Assembly: GCA_017644045.1 (NCBI GenBank)
Contig: JAEPMI010000007.1
Span: 310,001 to 374,000, forward strand
Direction of reading: 5' to 3'
Source: Deltaproteobacteria bacterium
GTDB taxonomy: Bacteria; Myxococcota_A; Polyangia; Polyangiales; Houyiibacteriaceae
DNA: 64,000 nt
A model generated the notes under the pieces. That model ran no database searches and was not told where the DNA came from. It was given only the letters and a program-made list of their open reading frames with translations. This document shows positions 27,806-35,825 of this stretch, one piece after another. A program made the position numbers and the translations under genes. Numbering within the stretch: position 1 is the first letter of the stretch; each line of letters starts with the position of its first letter.

Positions 27806-28588
27806 TCAGTCGTCCAGCGTCGCGAGCAGCGCTCGGGCCTCGCTCGCGAAGATCTCGGCGAGCACCGCGTAGAGCTGGTGTCCCTCCGAGTCGGAGGCGT
27901 CGGCGGGAAACCCGAAGTACGCCCGAGGGCCGCCCGCTTCCTGGAAGCTGCCCTTCCCCTCACGGATCGCGACCGAGAGCGAGCTCGGGTTGGGCTCCAG
28001 CGCGAGCGCGACCTCGCGCTTCACGAGGAAGGGAGCTGCCGCCATCACGAGGCTCGTCTCGTAGCTGCCCGCATGGCAGGCGCCCGACTTGAACTCCTCT
28101 CCCAGCTTCAGGGCGTGGGGCTTGCGGGTGACGTTCGGGAACGCGGCCGGCATGCCCGCGTCGTTGGAGAGCTTCACCGCCTCCGCAATGGCTTCGAGGT
28201 TGCCGGGCTCGAGATGCGCGTTGCAAGCCACCACCGCGCGAAACCCCGCACGCTTCGCGCCGAGCATCACGTCGCGCAGCAACGCCACGGCGGTCTCCTT
28301 CCGAATCGAGATGGTCCCGGAGAACTCCGCCGCGAACTCGGTCACGGCGTAGGCGATCGGCGGTAGCACCACCGAGGGCACACCCTCGCTCCGAAGCTGG
28401 GTGACGGCGGCCTTCGCCGCAGCCTTCGAGATGATCACATCCGTCGACAGCGGCAGGTGCGGACCGTGGGCTTCGGTCGCGCCGACGGGGAGGAGCGCGA
28501 TGGCTCCTTCGCGCCGGAGCGCCTCCGCTTCCTCGTACGTCAGCTCGGCCAGCTCCCGGGGGAAGGACGACCGCTTGGGCTCTTCCAT
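27806..28588 (-). CDS. Creatininase-family amidohydrolase
   Basis: A 260-residue member of the creatinine amidohydrolase family (metal-dependent, amide-bond hydrolysis). The metal ligands are visible in ATEAHGPHLPLSTD (about 37-50), CNAHLEPGN (about 120) and CHAGSYETS (about 175). The family includes creatininase, formamide hydrolases of riboflavin/F420 synthesis and MftE of mycofactocin synthesis. No mycofactocin genes are nearby, so the substrate is open. It lies 43 bases downstream of the benzoate-CoA-ligase-like gene on the same strand. Confidence 0.85.
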   Translation of the reverse strand: MEEPKRSSFPRELAELTYEEAEALRREGAIALLPVGATEAHGPHLPLSTDVIISKAAAKAAVTQLRSEGVPSVVLPPIAYAVTEFAAEFSGTISIRKETAVALLRDVMLGAKRAGFRAVVACNAHLEPGNLEAIAEAVKLSNDAGMPAAFPNVTRKPHALKLGEEFKSGACHAGSYETSLVMAAAPFLVKREVALALEPNPSSLSVAIREGKGSFQEAGGPRAYFGFPADASDSEGHQLYAVLAEIFASEARALLATLDD

Positions 28589-28631
28589 GGGCGCAGCCTA
28601 CCGCAGCCAGGGACACGAGGGCAGCACCCCT

Positions 28632-30179
28632 TCAGATGAGCGCTCGACGCATGATCTTGCCCCGATCGTTGCGTGGAAGCGCGTCGACGAAGGCGACCAG
28701 GCGGGGGAACTTGTAGCGCGTGAGCCGCGTCTTCGCGTGCTCCTGCAGCTCGGTGACGAGCGCGTCCGTGCCTTCGAACCCGTCGCGGAGGGCGACGAAG
28801 GCCTTCGGAACCACGAGACCGTCGCCGTCGTCCACGCCGACCACCGCGCACTCGCGCACGGCGTCGTGAGTGGCGAGACAGTCTTCGATCTCGAGCGGGC
28901 TGACGAACTGGCCGCGCACCTTGAGCATGTCGTCGGCGCGCCCCTCGTAGAAGTAGTAGCCGTCGGCGTCACGCCGGAAGAGGTCGGCGGTGATGCACCA
29001 ATCGCCGCGGAAGGTCGCGCGGCTCGCTTCCTGCCGGCGCCAATAGCAGAGCGCGGTGGAGTCCCCCTTCACCCAGAGACGGCCCGTCTCCCCCACCGCG
29101 ACGTCCTTGCCGGAGGCGTCGACGATGCGCGCGTCGTAGCCGGGAACCAGGCGGCCGAGCGAACCGAGCTTCACGTCGCCGAGGCGGTTGGTGATGTAGA
29201 TGTGGAACATCTCGGCGGAGCCGATGCCGTCGAGGATCTCGGCTTTCGGCCAGCGCGCGATCCAACGCTCGTAGAGCTCCGCCGGCAGCGCCTCGCCCGC
29301 GCTCAGGCAAATCCGAATCGAGCCGAGGTTCGCGTCGCGCTCGCTGTCGACCATCTGTCGGATCATCGCGGGGACGTTCGTGAGCACCGTGACCTGGTGC
29401 TTCTCGATGTGGTCGATGAGCCGGTCCGCCGTGGGTTTGTCCGGGAAGAGCACCGCGGTCCCGCCGACCGCGAAAGGAAACATGAGGTTGGTGCCGGTGC
29501 CGTAGCCGAAGAAGAGCCGTGAGACGCTCACGAAGACGTCGTCTTCGTTCAGCCCGAGCACGTGCTTCGCGTAGCACTCCGTGTTGAACGCGAAGTGGCG
29601 GTGGAAGTGGACCGCGCCCTTGGGCTTGCCGGTGGTACCGCTCGTGAAGAGCCAGCCGGCGACGTCGTCCCGAGAGGTGTCGGCGTTGTCGGTCGCGTCG
29701 CTCGCGTCGGCGAGGGCGTCTTCCCAGCGAGTCCAGCCCTCGGGCGCCTCGTCCGCGCCGACGACGAAGCCCCTGCAGCGAGGATGGTCGGCCATCAAGG
29801 GCGCGAGCCGATCCATCGTGCTCGCATCGGCGACCACGGCCCGGCACTTCGTGTACTCGAGCAGGTGCGCGAGGTCCTCCGCCGTGCCGAGCGGGTTGGC
29901 CATGCAGAACGCGCCGCCGGCCTTGAGGATCCCGAACCAGCACTCGACGAACTCGATGCCGTCGAAGAGGAGCATGAGCACGCGGTCGTCGAACCCGATC
30001 CCCGCGGCACGCAGCGCGTGACTCGCGCGGTTCGCTCGCTTCTGCACCTGCGCGTAGGTCCAGCTCTCGTCACCCACGGCGACCGCGGTCCGATGACCGC
30101 GCCCCTCCTCGACCCGCGCGTCGAGGTAGTAGTGTGCGAGGTTGAAACGCTCGGGGAAGGTCGGCGGCTCGAAGCTCAT
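28632..30179 (-). CDS. Benzoate-CoA ligase family enzyme (aromatic acid activation)
   Basis: A 515-residue AMP-forming ligase. The P-loop-like FTSGTTGKPKGAVHFH lies near 176-191, the substrate-pocket stretch RLFFGYGTGTNLMFPF and ILDGIGSAEMFHIYITN are typical of the benzoate-CoA ligase family, the hinge is around YYFYEGRADDMLKVRG, and the catalytic Lys508 is in NDRGKIMRR. It would join an aromatic acid (benzoate, 2-aminobenzoate or a hydroxybenzoate) to CoA with ATP. Exact substrate unknown. A RidA/crotonase/acyl-CoA dehydrogenase operon about 4.4 kb away makes an aromatic-CoA route plausible; see findings. Confidence 0.88.
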   Translation of the reverse strand: MSFEPPTFPERFNLAHYYLDARVEEGRGHRTAVAVGDESWTYAQVQKRANRASHALRAAGIGFDDRVLMLLFDGIEFVECWFGILKAGGAFCMANPLGTAEDLAHLLEYTKCRAVVADASTMDRLAPLMADHPRCRGFVVGADEAPEGWTRWEDALADASDATDNADTSRDDVAGWLFTSGTTGKPKGAVHFHRHFAFNTECYAKHVLGLNEDDVFVSVSRLFFGYGTGTNLMFPFAVGGTAVLFPDKPTADRLIDHIEKHQVTVLTNVPAMIRQMVDSERDANLGSIRICLSAGEALPAELYERWIARWPKAEILDGIGSAEMFHIYITNRLGDVKLGSLGRLVPGYDARIVDASGKDVAVGETGRLWVKGDSTALCYWRRQEASRATFRGDWCITADLFRRDADGYYFYEGRADDMLKVRGQFVSPLEIEDCLATHDAVRECAVVGVDDGDGLVVPKAFVALRDGFEGTDALVTELQEHAKTRLTRYKFPRLVAFVDALPRNDRGKIMRRALI

Positions 30180-30261
30180 CCAGCCAGCCTACGCGCCTTC
30201 CCGTCCCCCCTCACCGCGTCATCTCACTCCCCGGTCCGCCCCCACTCCGCCCGGTTTCAGA

Positions 30262-30431
30262 TGCCTCGCACAGAGTCACGGAGCCACAGAGTTCACAGAG
30301 AACCGCAGGATTGGGGAGGTGCCTGGCATGTCTTCTTCACCGCCGGATCGGTCGACCACCGGCCGGGACGCTCGCCGAGCCGCCCTCACCCAACCTGTGT
30401 TTCCTCTGTGAGCTCTGTGGCGTGCGAGGCA
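30262..30431. repeat. Imperfect inverted repeat with 40-50-bp arms
   Basis: The left arm (30262-30313) contains TGCCTCGCAC, CCACAGAG and TCACAGAG elements; the right arm (30387-30431) is its imperfect reverse complement, ending GTGCGAGGCA. The left arm carries an extra 12-base block AGAGTCACGGAG. About 75 bases separate the arms. It occupies the 294-bp gap between the ligase start and the GTPase-like gene, and no protein is encoded there. CACAGAG-type repeats are widespread small interspersed elements in environmental bacteria; I infer a REP-like or miniature mobile element. Confidence 0.6.
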
Positions 30432-30473
30432 AAGCTGCACTGCCGACAGCGGGTGACGGGCGGGCGGCGTGGG

Positions 30474-31628
30474 TTACGAGCGGGGCGCGGGGAGCGCGGG
30501 GTCCCCGAGGAAGTACCCGATGGCGCTCCGCCCGATGCCGAGCGTGCCGGCGCCCGCGACCGAGGCGCTCACGATGCTGCCGGCCCCGGGCACGAACTTC
30601 ACGATCTGGCGCGTCAGCGCGCGAAGGCCGATGCCGGCGCCGCCGACGAGGCCCACGCTCGCGGCCCACTCGCCGACCGTCTTCCGGTCCCACGCGCGGC
30701 CACTGAGGTAGGCGACGCTGGTGACCATCATCCCCTGCAGCGGCGCGATGACGGCGAGGTCGCTGAACGGCACGGGCGCGAGCGCGACGGTGATCGAGAG
30801 CGTGGAGCAGCTCTGGACCAGCCCCTGCGCGATGCGACGGCGGGCCTTCGGCGCGTCGAGGGCTCGGGCACTCTCGAGCTGCGCCTCCTCGGGCATCTCC
30901 TCCGCCAGGCGCTCCCGAAGCTCGTAGAGCCCGTAGGCGCCCAGACCGAGCGCGCGCTCGCCCGCGTTCGGTGTGGCCACCGCCCGGACCGGATCGGCGA
31001 CCAGGTTGGCCTCGTCGAGCTGACGCTGGAACGCGCGGCAGGCCGCGCGGATCGCGTCCCGCTTCTGCACCGGGAACGGCGGCGCCGCCTCGGCCGGATC
31101 CAGCCGGTCGACCTGGGTGAGCAGCGGGATCAGGCGCGGCGCGGGATCACGCCGCCCGAGCACCCGAATGGCGGCCTCGAGCACCTGACCGGCGCCTCGC
31201 TCCACCTCTTCGGCGGTGGCCATCACGAGCACCACGTCGGGGGGCTCCCGGTCCAGCGCGCGACGGGTCTGGGCGCTGAGGGTCTCGCCGTTCGCGTCGA
31301 GCTCCATCCAGGCCATCCGCTTGCCGCCCGCGTCCACCCAGGCCCACTGGCCGGGCTCGAGCTGGCCAGCGCCGCCGACCTGGAGCACCGCGCCGCCCAG
31401 CAGCGCGTTCAGCAACTGGCTCCGGCCGGTCCCGGAGTGGCCGATGGCGACGATCCGCCCGAGCCGGCGGCGGTACACCAGGCGCGTCAGGCTGGCGACG
31501 TCGCGCTTGAGCCCCGCCATGAAGGGCACCTTGTCCAGCACCGCCAGGAGCTGTGACCAGCCGTCCTGCTCGTCGGAGTCCGTGGTCACCTTGGAGACGC
31601 TCTCGTGGGGGTCGGTCGAGCCGCTCAT
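30474..31628 (-). CDS. GTPase-like protein with a C-terminal DUF697-like membrane domain, P-loop degenerate
   Basis: A 384-residue protein from ATG 31628. The N-terminal half is a dynamin/Era-type G domain: the P-loop reads IGHSGTGRSQLL, with Arg where the catalytic Lys should be, and the G4 motif reads LTQVDRLD in place of NKxD. The C-terminal third has hydrophobic helices (SITVALAPVPFSDLAVIAPLQGM; AGAGTLGIGRSAIGYFLG), as in DUF697/YcjF-like proteins that associate with membranes. Nucleotide hydrolysis is doubtful given the substituted lysine. It diverges from the Cys-rich lipoprotein gene at 31763. Confidence 0.75.
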   Translation of the reverse strand: MSGSTDPHESVSKVTTDSDEQDGWSQLLAVLDKVPFMAGLKRDVASLTRLVYRRRLGRIVAIGHSGTGRSQLLNALLGGAVLQVGGAGQLEPGQWAWVDAGGKRMAWMELDANGETLSAQTRRALDREPPDVVLVMATAEEVERGAGQVLEAAIRVLGRRDPAPRLIPLLTQVDRLDPAEAAPPFPVQKRDAIRAACRAFQRQLDEANLVADPVRAVATPNAGERALGLGAYGLYELRERLAEEMPEEAQLESARALDAPKARRRIAQGLVQSCSTLSITVALAPVPFSDLAVIAPLQGMMVTSVAYLSGRAWDRKTVGEWAASVGLVGGAGIGLRALTRQIVKFVPGAGSIVSASVAGAGTLGIGRSAIGYFLGDPALPAPRS

Positions 31629-31762
31629 GGGCCCCAGCATGCATCGGGTCCGCCGGGTCGGCGACCCCCCTCGAGCCACAACGTCCCTCGATGGTGACAC
31701 CGGGTCGCTCGGTGGCGAGGCCGTGGTTTGCCGCGGCCGTTACTTCTGTGCCAGGACCTCGT

Positions 31763-32383
31763 ATGACTCGATCGCTCTGCACGGTGGCTCTCGCGCTCCT
31801 CGCCCTCGCCTGTGATGACGATCCGCGGCGCGGCGATTGCCCGCCGGGATCGCCCTGCATCACGACCGACATGGGCTCGACCGGAGATGCCGGCGGCGGT
31901 GGGTCGTGTGTCCCCAACGACTACGCGACCCGCGCCGAGGCCATCTGCGACACCAACCACCCCGACCCCGACCCCCGCACGATGGGTGCGACCTGCGTGG
32001 ACGATGGCCAGTGCGACTCGGGCCTCTGCGCCGACCGCTTCACTGGCGGCCAGTACTGCACCATCAGCTGCCCGCGCGGCGACGAGTGCCCCGTGGGCTA
32101 CTACTGCGACGAGTCCGGCCGCATCGACGGAACTGACACGCTCTGCTTCCGCGAGGTCTGTGTCTACGGCGGAACCGACCGCAGCGACTGCATCACCAAC
32201 TTCATCGATGACGTCCAGAGCGTCTGCAGCGACCCGCTGGCGACGTGCACCGCCGGAGAGCTCGACGCCTGGGTCGGCTGTCTCGAATCCGCCGGCCGTC
32301 AGTGCGGCCCCGGGAACGCGTGCGTGCTGGAGCGCGACGCCCTCGAGCGTTGCTGCCCGCTCTGCGCGCCCGACCGCTGGTGA
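31763..32383 (+). CDS. Cysteine-rich lipoprotein
   Basis: A 206-residue protein. From ATG 31763, the signal peptide MTRSLCTVALALLALAC ends in a lipobox with Cys17 followed by DDD. The mature part has about 20 cysteines in short spacings (for example CVDDGQCDSGLC, CTISCPRGDECPVGYYC), a pattern of secreted disulfide-rich myxobacterial lipoproteins. The middle stretch DGQCDSGLC also occurs in many Dickkopf-like repeats. Function unknown. It ends three bases from the convergent LysR gene. Confidence 0.65.
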   Translation: MTRSLCTVALALLALACDDDPRRGDCPPGSPCITTDMGSTGDAGGGGSCVPNDYATRAEAICDTNHPDPDPRTMGATCVDDGQCDSGLCADRFTGGQYCTISCPRGDECPVGYYCDESGRIDGTDTLCFREVCVYGGTDRSDCITNFIDDVQSVCSDPLATCTAGELDAWVGCLESAGRQCGPGNACVLERDALERCCPLCAPDRW

Positions 32384-32386
32384 GCC

Positions 32387-33262
32387 TCAGGCGAAGGTAG
32401 CCGCGAGGCGCTTCGCCGTCGCTTCCAGCTCGCTCCACAGCGCCGCCACGGAGGGGACCCGTCGCAACGCGCGCGGCGCGACCAGGTAGAGGTCGACCGG
32501 CGGCGACTTCGGAGCCTCTCCCTCCCAGATCGCGAGCTCGGGGAAGAAGGACACGAGCGAGCGGGTGAGGAGCGCACAGCCGATGCCGGCGCGGACCGCT
32601 TCGATCTGTGCGAGGTGGCTGGTGGTGCGCATGACCGGCTCTCGGCCGGTGAGCTTGCGGGCGTAGGCCTCGGCCACCGACTCGCCCGAGGCGAGCTCGA
32701 GCGTCACGAAGGGCAGCTCGCTCGCCTCGGACACCTCGCCGAAACGCTCCGGTCGTCCGAGGATCGCGGTGGGGAGCTGCGCGACGCGCTTCTCGACCAG
32801 GTCCCCGTCCCGGGTGCGAAAAAAGCGGACGGCGATGTCGGCCTCACGCCTGGTGAGGTCCGCCGGGTGCTCGCCGAGGACCAGGTCGACGTCGAGCTCT
32901 GGGTAGCGCTCGCGCAGCGATGGAAGGACGTGTGGAACGAGGACGTGTACGGCGAAGGACTCGGTGGTCGCGAGGCGGATGCGCCCGGCAACGGCCTTCT
33001 GCTCGGCCCGCACCACGTCCCAGCACGCGAGCGCAGCGGACTCCACGGCGGGCGCACGCTCGGCGAGAGCGCGGCCGAGCGAGGTGAGCACCGGGCCTCG
33101 CGCGGTGCGGTCGAAGAGCACCCCGCCGAGCGCCTCCTCGAGCGCGGCGATCCGTCGGCTGACAGTCGACTGCTTCACGCCGAGCACGCGCGCGGCCCCG
33201 CTGAACGAGTCCTCCCGATGGACGGCGAGAAAGACCCGTAGGTCGTCCCAGCGATGCAGCAT
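32387..33262 (-). CDS. LysR-family transcriptional regulator
   Basis: A 291-residue regulator. The N-terminal winged helix-turn-helix reads DSFSGAARVLGVKQSTVSRRIAALE within the first 50 residues, and the effector domain fills residues about 90-291. I start at ATG 33262, which begins LHRWDDLRVFLAVH as usual for the family; ATGs at 33286 and 33370 would add residues overlapping the divergent promoter. It is divergent from the flavodoxin-fold reductase gene, the classic LysR arrangement in which the regulator controls both genes from the shared 85-base region. Confidence 0.92.
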   Translation of the reverse strand: MLHRWDDLRVFLAVHREDSFSGAARVLGVKQSTVSRRIAALEEALGGVLFDRTARGPVLTSLGRALAERAPAVESAALACWDVVRAEQKAVAGRIRLATTESFAVHVLVPHVLPSLRERYPELDVDLVLGEHPADLTRREADIAVRFFRTRDGDLVEKRVAQLPTAILGRPERFGEVSEASELPFVTLELASGESVAEAYARKLTGREPVMRTTSHLAQIEAVRAGIGCALLTRSLVSFFPELAIWEGEAPKSPPVDLYLVAPRALRRVPSVAALWSELEATAKRLAATFA

Positions 33263-33276
33263 GGGCTCATGCTGCC

Positions 33277-33294
33277 ATGCATCCATGCATATGC
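33277..33294. promoter_or_regulatory. Candidate LysR operator
   Basis: Two ATGCAT palindromes separated by CC (33277-33290), overlapped by GCATATGC (33287-33294), lie between the divergent LysR and reductase starts. Short dyads with T-N11-A spacing are typical LysR sites. The start codons are only 14 and 53 bases away. Confidence 0.45.
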
Positions 33295-33347
33295 GCCATG
33301 TCGTTTCTCGGATGGCGCCGATGAACCGGCCTGGGCATCCATGGAGC

Positions 33348-33971
33348 ATGCAACGCATCCTCCTCGTCATCGGCCACCCCGATTGCAGCCGCTACTCTCA
33401 CGCCCTCGCCGAGCGCTACGCCACCGGAGCCCGTGCCTCCGGCGCCTCGGTCGAGATCCTCGATCTGGCCGACCTCTCCTTCGACCCCAACCTCGCCAGC
33501 TACGACCAGCCCCTCGAGCCGGATCTGGAGCGCGCCTCGGAGGCCATCCTCGCGGCCGAGCATCTCGCCTTCTTCTTCCCGATGTGGTGGGCTGGTCCGC
33601 CAGCGTTGATGAAGGGCTTCATCGACCGCGTGTTCCTCCCGGACTTCGCCTTCCGCTACCCACCGGGCCGCACGTCCATCCCCGAAGGGCTCCTTCGCGG
33701 GCGCTCCGCCCGCGTGGTGGTCACCATGGACTCGCCCGGTTGGTACTACCGGCTCGCGCGCCGCCGCTCGCTCCACCACGCCTTCTCCGGCGGCACGCTG
33801 AAGTTCTGCGGCATCGGCCCCATCCGCGAGACCACCGTCACCTCGCTGCGTGCGCTCTCCGAGCCCAAGCGGCTTCGCTGGCTCGACCGGCTCGAGGCCC
33901 AGGGCGCCCGCGACGCCCGTCGGCTCGCGCCACGAGCGCGGCTCCACCAGCTCGGCGTGCCCGCGGAGTGA
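33348..33971 (+). CDS. NAD(P)H-dependent flavodoxin-fold oxidoreductase (NQO1/MdaB type)
   Basis: A 207-residue protein from ATG 33348. It begins QRILLVIGHPDCSRYSHALAE, the FMN/FAD-binding start of the NAD(P)H:quinone reductase family, and has the flavin-contacting stretch FFFPMWWAGPPALMKGFIDRVF near residue 80, then MDSPGWYY. Quinone or xenobiotic reduction is the usual role. It is divergent from a LysR gene that is the likely regulator. Confidence 0.9.
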   Translation: MQRILLVIGHPDCSRYSHALAERYATGARASGASVEILDLADLSFDPNLASYDQPLEPDLERASEAILAAEHLAFFFPMWWAGPPALMKGFIDRVFLPDFAFRYPPGRTSIPEGLLRGRSARVVVTMDSPGWYYRLARRRSLHHAFSGGTLKFCGIGPIRETTVTSLRALSEPKRLRWLDRLEAQGARDARRLAPRARLHQLGVPAE

Positions 33972-33975
33972 TCGA

Positions 33976-34521
33976 CTACCCGGTGATGGCGCCGACCACG
34001 ACTGCGGCCGCGAGCAGGAGCAGGATCACGCCGACGAAGATCAGCCCGCCGGAGGTGTTCACCTCGGTCGGCTCGGTCGGTTCGTCGTTGCCCTCGGCGA
34101 CGTCCTCACCAGCGGCCTTGGCGCGCTCGCGCTTGCGGCGCTCGATCCGGCGGCGACGACGCTCCGCGCGGCGCTCGGCCGGCGAGAGATCGTCGAGGTT
34201 CTTCTTGGCCGCGACGGGAGCCTCGTCGTCCTCGTCCGAGGCGTCGTCGTCTTCGGAGTCGTCGTCCTCATCCGAGTCGTCGTCGTCGGAGTCGTCCGCG
34301 TCGTCGTCGTCGGAGTCGTCCGCGTCGTCATCGTCGGAGTCGTCATCCGAATCTTCGGAGTCAGCGTCTTCGGCCGCTTCCGGCTCTTCGGATTCCTCGG
34401 AGGATTCTTCCTCTTCGGTCTCTTCCTCGTCCGCCTTGGCGGCCTCGATCTCGGCCTTCTTCGCGTCGGGGTCGACACGCTTGACCTTGCGCTTGCTCTT
34501 CTTGCTCTTCCCCTTGGCCAT
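33976..34521 (-). CDS. Charge-segregated, Asp/Ser-rich tail-anchored membrane protein
   Basis: A 181-residue protein: a Lys-rich head (MAKGKSKKSKRKVKRV), an acidic block of about 75 residues (25-100) built mainly of Asp, Glu and Ser, a second basic block (RRAERRRRRIERRKRERAK, about 115-133), a linker, and one C-terminal hydrophobic helix (about 160-178; GLIFVGVILLLLAAAVVV) with a three-residue tail. This is a tail-anchored, intrinsically disordered design. Candidate roles include cation or polyamine binding or nucleoid/ribosome tethering; none can be proved. The acidic block comes from a GAC/TCC-rich DNA repeat and may vary in length between strains. Confidence 0.6.
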   Translation of the reverse strand: MAKGKSKKSKRKVKRVDPDAKKAEIEAAKADEEETEEEESSEESEEPEAAEDADSEDSDDDSDDDDADDSDDDDADDSDDDDSDEDDDSEDDDASDEDDEAPVAAKKNLDDLSPAERRAERRRRRIERRKRERAKAAGEDVAEGNDEPTEPTEVNTSGGLIFVGVILLLLAAAVVVGAITG

Positions 34522-34620
34522 CGGCCGTCCCTAGCACGCGACCGCAAGAAAGGCACCCCCGTCCCGGCACCGGGAGCGGAAGCGCACAGAACCCAGCGTC
34601 GCCCCAGCGTACACAGGGGC

Positions 34621-35025
34621 ATGGCCAGAGCCATCGATCCCCCTTCCCTCGCCCCTCCCAAGGGCTACGCCAACGGCCTCCTCATGGAGCCGGGCCAGAT
34701 CCTCTTCGTCGCCGGCCAGATCGGCTGGGACCGCGAGTCCACGCTGGTCTCCGACCAGCTCACGCCGCAGTTCGAGCAGGCGCTCCGCAACGTCGTCGAC
34801 GTGGTCACCGCCGCAGGAGGCACCCCCGAGCACATCGGGCGGTTCACCATCTACGTGACCGACAAGAAGCGCTACCTGGCCGAGACCAAGGCCATCGGCG
34901 GCGTCTACCGTGCGCTCATGGGCAAGCACTACCCTGCGATGGCGCTCGTCGAGGTCGCCGACCTCCTCGAGGACGGCGCTCTGGTAGAGATCGAAGCCAC
35001 CGCAGTGATCCCGAGGCCCGCATGA
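34621..35025 (+). CDS. RidA-family protein
   Basis: A 134-residue protein of usual RidA length, with the family pattern LFVAGQIGWD, then QALRNVVDVVTAAGGTPEHIGRFTIYVTD and EIEATAVIP. Classical RidA deaminates reactive enamines/imines through an Arg near residue 105; here the corresponding position reads YPAMALVEV with no Arg, so this is more like the non-deaminating subgroups. Its ATG 34621 follows a 99-base gap, and its stop overlaps the crotonase start (ATGA), so the two are translationally coupled. Confidence 0.85.
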   Translation: MARAIDPPSLAPPKGYANGLLMEPGQILFVAGQIGWDRESTLVSDQLTPQFEQALRNVVDVVTAAGGTPEHIGRFTIYVTDKKRYLAETKAIGGVYRALMGKHYPAMALVEVADLLEDGALVEIEATAVIPRPA

Positions 35026-35825
35026 CCGACGCACCCGAGACCCAGTCCTTTCGCAGCTCGCTCGACGAGAACGGCGTGCTCACCCTGACGCTCGATCGAC
35101 CGAAGCGCATCAACGCGCTCACCTTCGAGGTCTATGGCGAGCTCCGCGACACCTTCCGCGACCTGAAGGAGAAGTACCCGGCGGTCCGCGCCATCGTGCT
35201 CAACGGCGAAGGCCCGCGTGGCTTCTGCTCCGGCGGCGACGTCAACGACATCATCGCGCAGCTCTTCAGCCGCGATATGGCGGGCCTGCTCGAGTTCACG
35301 CGCATGACGGGCGCGCTGGTCCACGCCATCCGCACCACGCGACCGCCGGTGGTCGCGGCGCTCCACGGCGTCTGCTGCGGTGCGGGTGCGGTCATCGCCG
35401 CCGCCTGCGACCTGCGCTTCGCGGCGCCGGACACGCGCATGGCCTACCTCTTCCCGCAGGTCGGGCTCAGCGGCGCGGACATGGGCGCGGCCTATCTGTT
35501 GCCGCGCATCGTCGGCCTCGGCCGCGCGAGCGAGCTGCTCTACGGCGGCGAGTTCGTCGACGCCGAAGAGGCCCACCGCATCGGGCTCGTCAACCGGATC
35601 TGCCAGGACGTCCAGGCCGAGGCGCTCGCGTTCGCGACCAAGCTCGCGAAGGGCCCCGCGTTCGCCCACGCGATGACCAAGCGCATGCTCGAGTACGAAG
35701 GCCACTGCGACTTCACCACCGGCATCGAGGCGGAGGCACAGGCGCAGGCCATCTGCATGGAGCACCCGGACTTCCTGGAAGCGCACGAAGCCTGGAAGGA
35801 GAAGCGGGAGCCCCGCTTCAAATGA
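35022..35825 (+). CDS. Crotonase-superfamily enzyme lacking the hydratase glutamates
   Basis: A 267-residue crotonase-fold protein with an intact oxyanion-hole region (NGEGPRGFCSGGDV; LHGVCCGAGAV). At the two catalytic positions of enoyl-CoA hydratase it has Val (GAGAVIAAACD, for the usual GGGCELA) and Phe (AYLFPQVGL, for the usual FGxPE), so ordinary hydration is unlikely. Asp in GADMGAAYLLPR falls near the Asp of dienoyl-CoA isomerases. It overlaps RidA by ATGA and the acyl-CoA dehydrogenase by ATGA. The substrate is a CoA thioester of unknown kind. Confidence 0.82.
   Translation: MTDAPETQSFRSSLDENGVLTLTLDRPKRINALTFEVYGELRDTFRDLKEKYPAVRAIVLNGEGPRGFCSGGDVNDIIAQLFSRDMAGLLEFTRMTGALVHAIRTTRPPVVAALHGVCCGAGAVIAAACDLRFAAPDTRMAYLFPQVGLSGADMGAAYLLPRIVGLGRASELLYGGEFVDAEEAHRIGLVNRICQDVQAEALAFATKLAKGPAFAHAMTKRMLEYEGHCDFTTGIEAEAQAQAICMEHPDFLEAHEAWKEKREPRFK

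Noticed and set aside
24385-28366. Two very long plus-strand open frames across the Cys-rich repeat gene (1130 and 1075 codons)
   Set aside because: They are Ala/His/Arg-rich or Ser/Pro/Gln-rich antisense images of the 129-bp repeats; the minus strand has the signal peptide, lipobox and regular Cys spacing.
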